The notes under the pieces: generated by a model | What the model saw: only the letters and a program-made list of their open reading frames with translations | Database searches by the model: none | Told to the model about the DNA's origin: nothing | Translations under genes and position numbers: made by a program | Shown here: piece after piece, positions 8,180 to 16,941 of the stretch | How the letters are laid out: each line of letters begins with the position of its first letter | How positions within the stretch are numbered: position 1 is the stretch's first letter | Assembly: GCA_946997215.1 (NCBI GenBank) | Contig: CAMPUL010000013.1 | Coordinates: forward strand, 1 to 42,536 | Source: Gardnerella vaginalis | Lineage (GTDB): Bacteria; Actinomycetota; Actinomycetes; Actinomycetales; Bifidobacteriaceae | Direction: 5' to 3' | Length of the DNA stretch: 42,536 bases

Positions 8180-10771
8180 CTACGAAATACCCATGGCATC
8201 TAAACACCACGCGTTTTCGTAGCAAACTTCTTCCCACTTTTTATATCTACCAGAGCCTCCGCCGTGGCCACCTTCTGTTTCAATGCGCGCAATCGCATCC
8301 GCTCCAGCCGCTTGCAATCGCGCAAGCCACTTAAGCGGCTCCGTAACAAGAACGCGAGTGTCGTTAATCGAAGACGTTATAAGAATCTTTGGAAACTCAC
8401 TTGCATCGACGTGTTCAGGCACATTCTCGTAAGGCGTATACGACTTTAGATACGCGTAATCTTGCGCATTGTGCAACGGGTCTCCCCACTCGTCCCACTC
8501 GGTAACAGTAAGCGGCAGTGAGTCGTCCAACATAGACGTAAGCGCGTCTACAAAAGGAACGTCCGCTTCAATTCCTGCATAGCATTGCGAAGCCATATTT
8601 GCCACAGCTCCCATAAGAAGACCGCCCGCGGAACCACCATTTGCAACAGTCTGATTCGCATCAGCATAACCTGCTTGTTGCAAAGCGCGCGTAACATCTA
8701 CAAAATCTTCAAAAGTGTGTTTTTTATTGCGCCGCCTGCCATTCTCATACCACGCGCGACCCATTTCTCCGCCGCCCCGAACATGCACTTGAGCAAAAAG
8801 CACGCCTCTGTCTAACATGCTTAAACGCGCAACAGAAAAATACGGATCGCTGCTAATCTCGTACGCTCCGTAAGCGGTTATAAACATTGCATTTGTTTTT
8901 GCAACAGCGTCTTTTTTCCACACTAGCGAAACTGGCACGCTCTCGCCATCTCGAACCTTAACCCACACTCGTTTTTCTGCGTAGTCGTTTTCGTTAAAAT
9001 CGCCCAAGATTTTTCCGCGCTTAAGCAAAACACTTTTACCTGTTGCTATGTCTAGTTCTTTTAACGCTCCAAGAGTTGCGTAACTTGAGCAAGAATAACG
9101 TATTTTTGGCGCTTCATAACACGGATTTCCCGTTGCTCCAATAAGACTGATTCGACTATTTTTTGCTTGTTCAAGACTTATTTTAGACAATTCCTTGCGA
9201 GCGCTAGCGGAACGGAAGCTTCCGACTTTTGCGCAAGAATCGCAAGAAACTAACGAATCGCAAGAATCCGCAGACTCGCAAGAATCTTCCACAAACCCAT
9301 CTTCTTTTACAAGGCGGAATCTCCATGGGCAGCCTGCCTTAAAATCTTCAACAGCATTGCTTTTAGTCATAACTGCTAATTGAGGCAAGCCATTCGCACG
9401 GAAAGAAAGAGCAACGTAGTTTTTATAAACGCTTAAACCATCTACGCTCAAGCCGCGCAAACCTTGCAAAATCTTAGGATTTTTGCTGTTGTAATACGGC
9501 GCACTAATGGCCTTTTTACTCGCGCCTTTTTCTATTAAATCGCCATTTTGGCATCCGTATGGAGACCCTTGCGCAACACAGATGCCTTCGCCAATATTAA
9601 ATGGCATTGAATCCGCAGAGTGCTTCCGCAAATCTATAACATCAATTTGAAAATTAGGATTTTTAAGATTGTGGCTTACAAACATTAGTGGAATGTCTTT
9701 GCCATCTTCTCCAGCATTCTCAAAGCACGCAAACGAAACGTCGTATTCCACGTTTTCTATAGGCTTAAGCACCATTCTAAAATCGCCTTCTGGAGTGCTT
9801 AGAGGCAGCATTAACACGCGTGAAGTGGTTTTAGAACTGCTGTTTATAATAACGCTTCGCTCGTCGAAGCTTTCGTACACGCTAACAAAAAAGCGTTCGT
9901 CTAAATCTTCAAAAACTTTAACGTCATTTTCTACACTTGTTCCAACCCTATGCCTAAATACTTGATATGGTCGCCAAGCGCTGTCTAAAGTTACGTAGAA
10001 AACCCATTTTCCATCTGGCGTTAAAAGCGCGGAAGATACGCCTTTGATGCAATCCGAAAGTGTTACAAAACTGTTGTTATAGCGAGTGTTGTAATCGCCA
10101 CTTTCGCCACCATTTTCTTCAACATTTTTGCAATCAAAGCCGCCACTTTTGCCATTAAAATCGCCACTTTTCTCCGAGCAAAAATCGCGAATATAAAAGT
10201 CAAATCTTTCATCACCCTTAGAGTCAACTCCAAACAGCATTCGACTTCCGTCTAAGCTAATATCCATTCCGCCAAGCTGAAAGAATCCGCCATTAAAACG
10301 GTTAGCTTCTATATTCGCATCAAAAATAACCTCTTCGCGTGGCGTTTGACCAGCATGCGCGCGCTCATCTATAACGGGTGGATTCCAATCATCTTCGCTC
10401 TTAATTTTCATACGGCATTGAACGCCATATTGTTTGCCTTCTTCTGTTCTAACGTAATACCAATAGCCGTCCATGCGCGTTGGAACCGACATATCTGTTT
10501 CTTGAACACGACTTTTTAGCTCGCTAAACAAATGTTTACGTAAAGGCTCTAAACTAGAAACGCGTTTGCTAGTGTACTCATTTTGAGCGTCAATATAATC
10601 ACGCAACTCCTTGGATTTAGTGTTACTCATCCATGCATATTCGTCTACGAATACATCGTTATGAAACTTACGAACGTAGTCAACTCGTTTTGCAAGAAGT
10701 GGCTTTTTAACAGTATTAAAATCACTATTAACAGTATTAAAATCACTAACTTTTAGCGAACTATCTTCCAT
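8180..10771 (-). CDS. S9 family serine peptidase, oligopeptidase B-like
   Basis: Cytosolic prolyl-oligopeptidase-fold enzyme that degrades peptides; no signal peptide is seen. An N-terminal propeller domain is followed by the alpha/beta hydrolase domain with GGSAGG near 711-717 (nucleophile Ser), DTRV near 803 (Asp) and EGGHGGGSGR near 835 (His). GGGEMGRAWYENGRRRNKKHTFEDF matches the oligopeptidase B block preceding the nucleophile. At 863 residues it is longer than usual (~700) because of several Ser/Asp/Cys/Gly/Asn-rich insertions (about 198-228 and 500-530) and an N-terminal exact seven-residue duplication. AAAGG lies six bases before the ATG. Specificity for basic residues is inferred. 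Confidence 0.88.
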   Translation of the reverse strand: MEDSSLKVSDFNTVNSDFNTVKKPLLAKRVDYVRKFHNDVFVDEYAWMSNTKSKELRDYIDAQNEYTSKRVSSLEPLRKHLFSELKSRVQETDMSVPTRMDGYWYYVRTEEGKQYGVQCRMKIKSEDDWNPPVIDERAHAGQTPREEVIFDANIEANRFNGGFFQLGGMDISLDGSRMLFGVDSKGDERFDFYIRDFCSEKSGDFNGKSGGFDCKNVEENGGESGDYNTRYNNSFVTLSDCIKGVSSALLTPDGKWVFYVTLDSAWRPYQVFRHRVGTSVENDVKVFEDLDERFFVSVYESFDERSVIINSSSKTTSRVLMLPLSTPEGDFRMVLKPIENVEYDVSFACFENAGEDGKDIPLMFVSHNLKNPNFQIDVIDLRKHSADSMPFNIGEGICVAQGSPYGCQNGDLIEKGASKKAISAPYYNSKNPKILQGLRGLSVDGLSVYKNYVALSFRANGLPQLAVMTKSNAVEDFKAGCPWRFRLVKEDGFVEDSCESADSCDSLVSCDSCAKVGSFRSASARKELSKISLEQAKNSRISLIGATGNPCYEAPKIRYSCSSYATLGALKELDIATGKSVLLKRGKILGDFNENDYAEKRVWVKVRDGESVPVSLVWKKDAVAKTNAMFITAYGAYEISSDPYFSVARLSMLDRGVLFAQVHVRGGGEMGRAWYENGRRRNKKHTFEDFVDVTRALQQAGYADANQTVANGGSAGGLLMGAVANMASQCYAGIEADVPFVDALTSMLDDSLPLTVTEWDEWGDPLHNAQDYAYLKSYTPYENVPEHVDASEFPKILITSSINDTRVLVTEPLKWLARLQAAGADAIARIETEGGHGGGSGRYKKWEEVCYENAWCLDAMGIS
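10717..10758 (-). repeat. perfect in-frame 21-bp tandem duplication at the peptidase N-terminus
   Basis: Two identical 21-base units (10717-10737 and 10738-10758) encode SDFNTVN-SDFNTVK near residues 9-22 of the S9 peptidase. Being exact, the duplication is probably recent and adds seven residues in frame. Confidence 0.9.
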
Positions 10772-10827
10772 TTATAACCTTTACAACCTTTATTATCTTT
10801 ACAATCTTAACAACACTTACAACTACA

Positions 10828-10854
10828 ACACTTAAAACACTTAAAACACTTAAA
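10828..10854. repeat. 9-bp tandem repeat, three copies, in the S9 peptidase upstream region
   Basis: ACACTTAAA is repeated three times without change. The surrounding 100-base spacer (10772-10872) is an A/C-rich drift of similar words (TTTACAA, CTTACAA). No terminator or clear promoter is seen. Confidence 0.8.
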
Positions 10855-10872
10855 ATCAGTCTTTGATTAAAA

Positions 10873-12183
10873 TCACGCTTTGCTATTAACAGAATCAGCA
10901 ATAAACGGAATCATAATATCTTCCAGCAAATTGCCATTTTGAGCAGCAAAGAATGGAACACCTTCAAAAGTACCAGCAGCACCCTTAGCTTCAACAAAAA
11001 TACCATTGCAAGTTTTAGCAACTCTAGAAGATGCAAGAGTCACGCCAAAATTCTTAGACATGCTTCGCCTAAAATCAACCAAAGTTGCGTCTTTTTTAAG
11101 CTGACGTATGCCAACAGCAAGAACACGATCTGGGAATTTTTCAATGATTTTTGCATAAGTCGAAGGATCCTTTTGGCCGTCATCTCCAATAAGAACAAAT
11201 CGCATGTCTGGAAAATCATCCATAAGCTGTTGAGCAAACTCAAGCTTGTGCTGCGGGCCAGTTGGAACAAAAGTCTTAGGACGCGGGTCTAAATCCCTAA
11301 GAAGAAGAGGTCCTGCAGGAAAACCCTCGCGCAAAATAAAGTGTCGAATTGAAGCTTCCACATTCCAAGGAGAAGTGGATAGATAAAAGAATGGAGCGCT
11401 AGGAATTGAATCCTTAATACGCCTAAAAAAGTGGCTCATTCCATCAACAGCATGCCTATGCTCGGGGTTCATAATAAGCAAATTGTAAGCAGCTTTAAGA
11501 GGAGAAGGCGCTTGAGTGACCATAATAGTATCGTCAACGTCGGAAATAATACCTAAAGGCGTTTGCTCCGATATAACAAACATGCTTGCTTCAACAGCAT
11601 TGCGATTATCAACCGTGTACGAAACCTTGTGTTCGCCTGGCAAAAGCGACCTTTCGGTAACCAAATCCAAGTAACCCGAACAATCCGAAACGCAATATTC
11701 TGCGCTGCTGTTATATGCAGAATCTGGCTTATCGTACACGGAAGAATCGCCAACCTGCGCCCATTCAACAGCAACATTATCAATACTTAGAGCAACCTTA
11801 ACGCGAATTGCAGGAACAACAAGCATTGCGTAAATACCGCGCTTTAACGCGGAATGATGTCCATTTTTAGGCGCTAAAACGGTTCGGCAAATCAAGCGTG
11901 CGTAGCGGTCGGTACCGTAGCCAATATATGGCTCAACGCTAGGGAACCAGCCAAAATGCCGAGCGATTTTGCCACTTATACGCACCCAAAGTCCAAAGCT
12001 AGACGTTGCAAACTTTCTAGCAAATTGAACAATCGGAGGCTTTTTATCTAAGCGCTCTTCGCTAGAAGGAGTATCAAACAGCGTTTCTGTAACACGAACC
12101 TGGATCGGAGTGCTACTAACTCTTCTAGATGCAGCAGGCAAATTGCCCTTCAAATTCGCTGCTTTATTAGCGGACTGGTCCAT
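10873..12183 (-). CDS. App1-type (DUF2183) phosphatidate phosphatase-like protein
   Basis: HAD-like phosphatase of the App1 family (Pfam DUF2183), whose yeast member dephosphorylates phosphatidate. The hallmark GIISDVDDTIMVTQAP (about 211-226) carries the DxDxT-like catalytic aspartates; FYLSTSPWNV and FVLIGDDGQKDPSTYAKI (about 345-362) are further family blocks. The start at 12183 is chosen because GGAG lies nine bases upstream; an ATG at 12258 in the same frame would add 25 residues that are simply another reading frame of the upstream gene. The start overlaps the L,D-transpeptidase stop by 17 bases, so the two are translationally coupled. An envelope lipid role is inferred from family and neighbour. 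No signal peptide is seen. Confidence 0.82.
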   Translation of the reverse strand: MDQSANKAANLKGNLPAASRRVSSTPIQVRVTETLFDTPSSEERLDKKPPIVQFARKFATSSFGLWVRISGKIARHFGWFPSVEPYIGYGTDRYARLICRTVLAPKNGHHSALKRGIYAMLVVPAIRVKVALSIDNVAVEWAQVGDSSVYDKPDSAYNSSAEYCVSDCSGYLDLVTERSLLPGEHKVSYTVDNRNAVEASMFVISEQTPLGIISDVDDTIMVTQAPSPLKAAYNLLIMNPEHRHAVDGMSHFFRRIKDSIPSAPFFYLSTSPWNVEASIRHFILREGFPAGPLLLRDLDPRPKTFVPTGPQHKLEFAQQLMDDFPDMRFVLIGDDGQKDPSTYAKIIEKFPDRVLAVGIRQLKKDATLVDFRRSMSKNFGVTLASSRVAKTCNGIFVEAKGAAGTFEGVPFFAAQNGNLLEDIMIPFIADSVNSKA

Positions 12184-13687
12184 CTGGTTGTTCTCCAACA
12201 ACTTCCACAACTGTTCCGCGAGGGCAGTTTTCAAACACCCACTTTGCATCTTGCTCATACATGTTTATGCATCCATGAGAACCGTACTTTGCAGGATATC
12301 CTTGAGATATACCAACATTGTTCCAAAGAGCTGTGTGGAATGAGATTCCGCCGTTAAAGTAGCTAACCCAAGTAATTCCAGGCAAGAAATACCTAGAGCC
12401 GTTTCGGTTAAATCCGCGCATATCTTGCACTCGGTAGCGCAAGTAAATAAAGTACGTTCCGTTTGGCGTTTCGTAATAACCGTTTGAGCCACTGCAAACT
12501 GGGAATGTTTTAAGAAGCTGATCGTCTTTGTAAACGCTTATTGTTTGGTTTGACTTGTTAACAACAACTCGCATGTCAACAGTCTTTTTTTCGATTCCAA
12601 ACTTAACAACGTTTGTTGGAACACTAAGCTTTGCATCTGCCGACTTTTCTACAGCTTGAACAACTTTATTTGCAAAGTCTTTAGAATACTTAACTTCTAT
12701 ACCATTTTCACCCTTAAGCGTTGTTAATATAAATTTTCCTTGCTTGTTATAGGTGTCTTCTTGGTCTACTTTTTGTTGATTAAGATTCTTAGCAAGCTCT
12801 TTAGAAAGCCATGCGTCGGCAGCAGAGGCATCAACCTTGTACGAAATCTTCTTTTTTGCACAATCTGCATCAATCTTAATCCAAGATGCTAAAACAGCCT
12901 TTGAAAGCGTAAAATCTTTTGAATCGCCATTATCTAACGTAATTTTTTTAGATAGCAGATTATTGAGTTGATCAACAGTTTTCTGCGCTACATCACGCTT
13001 AATTGGAGCTTCTACCCTACGAGAGCCAACCGTAACTTTTACTGTTTTACCAGGATTTTCTAGAACACGCTTAATTGCCTCACGAACTGGCAAAGTTATA
13101 ATCGTACGGCCTGGAACACCATCTTCTACAACATAAGAGTTAGAAGAAGAATCGAACTTAGCTGTATACGGCATTGCCCTATCTTTTTCGCTAACAAACT
13201 TTTTAACAATGTACGCGTCCATGCTTTCGTTGTCTAACTTGGCTTTAAGTCCAACGTTTTCTTGCAACCAAGGCATAAGCATTGTAAACACGTTATTGTG
13301 CTTTGCGCGCATAATGTTTTGCACAGTTGCGCTTTTATCTACACTTACCGATAAGTCTTTAAGTGTTTCAACAGAGATTTTTCCAGAATCGTCTTTAATC
13401 TCAATCTTTGTGTTTTCAATCGCCCTATTTACAGCATCTGCGACTTTTTCAATCTGCGCGCCCGAAACTTCACTGCTGCCAGCAAAATGCACTCCAGGAG
13501 CAACACGGTTACGGAAGTATGCTTGCGAGCCTACAAAAGCCGCAACTACAAGTATTAAGAAAATAACAAACGAGTAAAGCAATACAAGCGCTGACTTATT
13601 GCTTTTAACACGTTTTTTCGATACTTCAAATTGTTCAGTATCGTCGGATTCAAAAACGCTCATATTATTTTCTTGCGATTCAGACAT
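12167..13687 (-). CDS. L,D-transpeptidase (YkuD domain) with peptidoglycan-binding region
   Basis: Cell-wall enzyme that forms L,D cross-links or attaches groups to peptidoglycan. A short cytoplasmic Asp/Glu-rich N-terminus is followed by one membrane anchor (about 30-55). The middle (about 65-370) resembles the repeated peptidoglycan-binding_4 region typical of actinobacterial proteins of this kind. The C-terminal YkuD domain has HTALWNN and the catalytic SHGCINM (Cys near residue 471). AGGGG lies ten bases before the ATG. The App1-type gene overlaps its end and would be co-transcribed. Together with the class A penicillin-binding protein this makes the 5-14 kb stretch rich in envelope functions. 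Confidence 0.92.
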   Translation of the reverse strand: MSESQENNMSVFESDDTEQFEVSKKRVKSNKSALVLLYSFVIFLILVVAAFVGSQAYFRNRVAPGVHFAGSSEVSGAQIEKVADAVNRAIENTKIEIKDDSGKISVETLKDLSVSVDKSATVQNIMRAKHNNVFTMLMPWLQENVGLKAKLDNESMDAYIVKKFVSEKDRAMPYTAKFDSSSNSYVVEDGVPGRTIITLPVREAIKRVLENPGKTVKVTVGSRRVEAPIKRDVAQKTVDQLNNLLSKKITLDNGDSKDFTLSKAVLASWIKIDADCAKKKISYKVDASAADAWLSKELAKNLNQQKVDQEDTYNKQGKFILTTLKGENGIEVKYSKDFANKVVQAVEKSADAKLSVPTNVVKFGIEKKTVDMRVVVNKSNQTISVYKDDQLLKTFPVCSGSNGYYETPNGTYFIYLRYRVQDMRGFNRNGSRYFLPGITWVSYFNGGISFHTALWNNVGISQGYPAKYGSHGCINMYEQDAKWVFENCPRGTVVEVVGEQPDGPVR

Positions 13688-13830
13688 AACCTTAAACCCC
13701 TGCTAGTTCTACGCGCAAACGCACGCTGTAAGTTTATCACTTGCTTAGCATATAAAAATCATATAAATGGCACTAACTCAGCAAACATGCCAACGTCAAA
13801 ATGTAATTAAGCGCATAATCAAACTCATAT

Positions 13831-13868
13831 TCAAATGCCGCAATCAAGCTCTAATCAAATGCCGCAAT
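13831..13868. repeat. direct repeat in the divergent spacer upstream of the L,D-transpeptidase and lipid kinase genes
   Basis: The 14-mer TCAAATGCCGCAAT occurs at 13831-13844 and 13855-13868, 24 bases apart (start to start). The whole divergent spacer 13688-13954 is AT-rich and should hold both promoters; TATATT at 13945-13950 is the best plus-strand -10 candidate, but I see no convincing -35. Confidence 0.65.
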
Positions 13869-13954
13869 GCGTAAAATAACGCAATAAGTGATGAAAATGT
13901 AAAGAAATAATCAAATTTTATAAATATTGTCAAAATAATGTCCATATATTAAAG

Positions 13955-15109
13955 ATGTGTGCAAGAATAATAAATATGCCAGATATGCCAATTCAAGCAA
14001 CAATTGCGTTAATGGTGATTGTTTTTGCGCTAGTTTTTGCGCCATTCGTCATCATGATAGTTACGCGTACCTTGAAGAAGCATCATTTAGCAGAAAAACT
14101 GGCAGAAAGGCACGGAGACAGCGTTCACTACGCTTTTATACTAAATCCTTCTAAACCGCAAGCCGAAGAATACAGAAAAAGCATTAAAGAATATTGCGAT
14201 TGCAACGATTTTACGTACGAAATAATAGATACGCAGCTTAATAAAGACGGGCGCGAATGCGCGTTAGAAGCTTTGAAAAATGGCGCAAATGTTGTTGTTG
14301 CTGTTGGCGGAGATGGCACTGTTAGAACAGTTGCGAGCGCAGTTAGCGGAACGAACCACGCAATGGGGATAATTCCAATTGGAACGGGAAATTTGTTTGC
14401 GCGAAATATGGGGATTCCTGTAGACGATGTTCAAGCTGCACTAAGAGTGGCAACTAGCCATGGATCTAGGTTTGTTGACGTTGGTCGCGTTTTTATACTC
14501 GATAAACCGTACGAAGACCACGGTCACGCGTTTTTGATTATTGCGGGAATCGGATTCGACGCGCTTATGATAGACGACACTAATCCAGCGTTAAAAAAGA
14601 ACATAAGCTGGCTTGCGTACTTTGTTGCAGGCGTTAAGCACTTGTTTGCGCCAAAATACCGCGGAGACGTTACTTTTACGCGCAAAGATGGAACGGATTA
14701 CACATCTAGTGCAATATCTTTCCGCACGCTTATGGCTGGAAATTGCGGTCAGATTCCAATGTTTTCGCTTATGCCAGAAGCCGCTTACGACGATGGCATA
14801 CTCGACTTTGAGATTATTGACACATCTGGCGGATTAATTGGATGGGCTAACTTATTTGGAGATGTTGTACACCAAACTGTTACTGGAAAAGCGCAACAAA
14901 GCCCATTTTCCACAAACTCTAAAATCGATCAATCGCAGGGGCTGGCAGCTACTGTAAAACTTGAGCGATCTGCTCCTGTGCAAGTTGACGGAGATATTTT
15001 GGGCTACACAAAACACTTGCGTTTTAGCGTAGATAAAAGAGCATTATGCGTGCGTGTGCCAGAGAGTTTGCAATCTTCTTTAACCCAAAATACCGCCGAC
15101 TTACGTTAA
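13955..15109 (+). CDS. diacylglycerol/sphingosine kinase-like lipid kinase (DagK catalytic domain)
   Basis: Lipid kinase of the DgkB/YegS/LCB5 superfamily, phosphorylating diacylglycerol or a related lipid at the membrane. A hydrophobic N-terminal segment (about 12-37) is probably a membrane anchor. The catalytic domain has VVAVGGDGTVRTVASAV (about 112-128) and GIIPIGTGNLFARNMGIP (about 135-152), the nucleotide-binding signatures. The C-terminal half carries the family's second domain with PVQVDGDILG near 350. There are two possible starts, 13955 (used here) and 13976; neither has a good Shine-Dalgarno. pgm follows after 30 bases and may be co-transcribed. Confidence 0.88.
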   Translation: MCARIINMPDMPIQATIALMVIVFALVFAPFVIMIVTRTLKKHHLAEKLAERHGDSVHYAFILNPSKPQAEEYRKSIKEYCDCNDFTYEIIDTQLNKDGRECALEALKNGANVVVAVGGDGTVRTVASAVSGTNHAMGIIPIGTGNLFARNMGIPVDDVQAALRVATSHGSRFVDVGRVFILDKPYEDHGHAFLIIAGIGFDALMIDDTNPALKKNISWLAYFVAGVKHLFAPKYRGDVTFTRKDGTDYTSSAISFRTLMAGNCGQIPMFSLMPEAAYDDGILDFEIIDTSGGLIGWANLFGDVVHQTVTGKAQQSPFSTNSKIDQSQGLAATVKLERSAPVQVDGDILGYTKHLRFSVDKRALCVRVPESLQSSLTQNTADLR

Positions 15110-15139
15110 AATACCATCGCCGTGGCAAAATAAAAAATT

Positions 15140-16813
15140 ATGGTAGCAAAAAATGCGGGAATGCCCGCCACCCCAGAAGATCTAGTAGACGTCGACGCTT
15201 TGATTGGCGCTTACTACGATGAAGTTCCAAATTCCAACATTCCAGAACAGCGTGTTATTTTCGGCACGTCTGGTCACCGTGGTTCTGCATTAAAAACTTC
15301 GTTTAACGAAGCTCATATTGTTGCAATCACCCAAGCTATTGCAGAGTATCGCAAGAACGCTGGCGTAACTGGCCCTCTTTATATTGGTCGAGATACGCAC
15401 GCTCTTTCTGAGCCTGCTCAAAAAACCGCTATTGAGGTTTTGGTTGCTAACGGCGTTCACGTTCGCGTGGATTCTCGCGGCGACTTCGTACCAACTCCTG
15501 TTGTATCCCAGGCTATTTTGACGCACAATCGCGCAGCCGACGGCACTCAGCGCTTTAGCGGCGACGGCTTGGCTGACGGCATCGTAGTCACCCCTTCGCA
15601 CAATCCTCCAACCGACGGTGGTTTTAAGTACGATCCTGTAACCGGCGGCCCTGCACCTGCAGACGTAACTAATGCGATTGCAAACCGCGCAAACGAATTG
15701 CTCGACAATTACAAGTCCATAAAGCGCGTGCCTTTCGAGGAAGCAATCAAGTCTGATTTGGTTGAAGGCTTCGATTACCGCGAACATTACGTAAGCGACT
15801 TGGCAAACGTAATCGACTTCGACGTGATTCGTTCCAGCGGCGTGCGTTTGGGAATTGACCCACTCGGCGGCGCAAGCGTAAACTACTGGCCACTTATGAA
15901 CGAAAAGTACGGCCTGAACATTGGCGTTGTGCGCCCAGAAGTTGATCCAACTTGGCGATTCATGACTATTGACCACGATGGCAAGATTCGTATGGATCCA
16001 AGCTCCCCTTACGCAATGAAGGGCTTAGTTGATCAGCTTAACGCTGGCGCTTGGGATAAGTACGATTTGGTTGGCGGCACCGATCCAGATGCTGACCGCC
16101 ACGGTATTGTGTGCCCTAACTGGGGTGTTATGAACCCGAACCACTACATTGCAGTATGCGTGGAGTACTTGTTCGGCGGCGCTCGTCCAAATTGGCCAAA
16201 GAATACTGCAATCGGCAAGACGCTTGTGTCTTCTTCTTTGATTGACCGCGTAGCTGCTTCTATTAACGCAAAGCTTGTGGAAGTTCCTGTTGGCTTTAAG
16301 TGGTTTGTTGACCCACTCTTTAGTGGCGAAGTTGCTTTCGGAGGAGAAGAAAGCTCCGGAATGAGCTTCTTGCGCAAGGATGGCCGCGTGTGGACCACCG
16401 ATAAGGATGGCTTGATTCCTGATTTGCTCGCTGCAGAAATCACTGCAAAGACTGGAAAGAATCCTGCTCAGCTTCATCAAGACCAGGTTGCTCGCTTTGG
16501 CGAAAGCTGGTACAAGCGCGTAGATACTCCAACCACTCTTGAGCAAAAGCAAAAGTTTGCGGCTCTTAGTGGCAACGACGTTGAAGCGACTAAGCTTGCT
16601 GGCGAAGATATTACAGCAAAGCTCACTGAGGCTCCTGGAAACGGCGCTAAGATTGGCGGCTTGAAGGTTACAACTAAGAACAATTGGTTCGCTGCTCGCC
16701 CATCTGGTACCGAGAACATTTACAAGGTTTATGCTGAGTCCTTCGTTTCTCCAGAAGCGCTTGACAAGGTGCTTGAGGAAGCTACTGCTGTAGTTGACAA
16801 GGCTTTAGCGTAA
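15140..16813 (+). CDS. pgm: phosphoglucomutase, alpha-D-glucose phosphate specific
   Basis: Interconverts glucose-1-phosphate and glucose-6-phosphate, linking glycogen and cell-wall sugar supply to central metabolism. 557 residues, a normal length. Blocks: FGTSGHRGS (42-50), VTPSHNPPTDGG with the phosphorylated Ser near 152, the metal loop GGTDPDADRHG near 312, GGEESSGMS near 400, and the phosphate-binding RPSGTENIYKVYAES near 520. Codon use is more biased toward C-ending codons than its neighbours, as expected for a highly expressed gene; this is also why long spurious frames appear opposite it. A strong terminator follows at 16895-16928. Confidence 0.95.
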   Translation: MVAKNAGMPATPEDLVDVDALIGAYYDEVPNSNIPEQRVIFGTSGHRGSALKTSFNEAHIVAITQAIAEYRKNAGVTGPLYIGRDTHALSEPAQKTAIEVLVANGVHVRVDSRGDFVPTPVVSQAILTHNRAADGTQRFSGDGLADGIVVTPSHNPPTDGGFKYDPVTGGPAPADVTNAIANRANELLDNYKSIKRVPFEEAIKSDLVEGFDYREHYVSDLANVIDFDVIRSSGVRLGIDPLGGASVNYWPLMNEKYGLNIGVVRPEVDPTWRFMTIDHDGKIRMDPSSPYAMKGLVDQLNAGAWDKYDLVGGTDPDADRHGIVCPNWGVMNPNHYIAVCVEYLFGGARPNWPKNTAIGKTLVSSSLIDRVAASINAKLVEVPVGFKWFVDPLFSGEVAFGGEESSGMSFLRKDGRVWTTDKDGLIPDLLAAEITAKTGKNPAQLHQDQVARFGESWYKRVDTPTTLEQKQKFAALSGNDVEATKLAGEDITAKLTEAPGNGAKIGGLKVTTKNNWFAARPSGTENIYKVYAESFVSPEALDKVLEEATAVVDKALA

Positions 16814-16894
16814 CGCTTTAATTGCGATTAGTTAAAGTTAACTTCGGTTAATCGAAGTTGATTTACGATTAGTCGAAGTTAACAGCTTTTATAT

Positions 16895-16928
16895 ATGCGC
16901 TGGTTGCTATGCTGCCAGCGCATTTTTT
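16895..16928 (+). terminator. intrinsic terminator after pgm, directly in front of the rnhA ribosome binding site
   Basis: ATGCGCTGG (16895-16903) pairs perfectly with CCAGCGCAT (16915-16923) around an 11-base loop and is followed by a six-T run. A second inverted repeat, GTTAACTTCG/CGAAGTTAAC (16837-16846 with 16874-16883), lies just upstream. The terminator ends immediately before GAAAGG, the rnhA Shine-Dalgarno, so rnhA would depend on read-through, or this works as an attenuator. Confidence 0.85.
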
Positions 16929-16941
16929 GAAAGGTTTTGCA

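Noticed and set aside
12184..12258. Extended N-terminus of the App1-type protein starting at 12258
   Set aside because: The extra residues are just another frame of the L,D-transpeptidase C-terminus; the start at 12183 has a proper ribosome binding site.
15290..16552. Long open frames opposite phosphoglucomutase
   Set aside because: They arise from the strongly biased codon use of pgm, lack ribosome binding sites and match no family; pgm itself is unmistakable.
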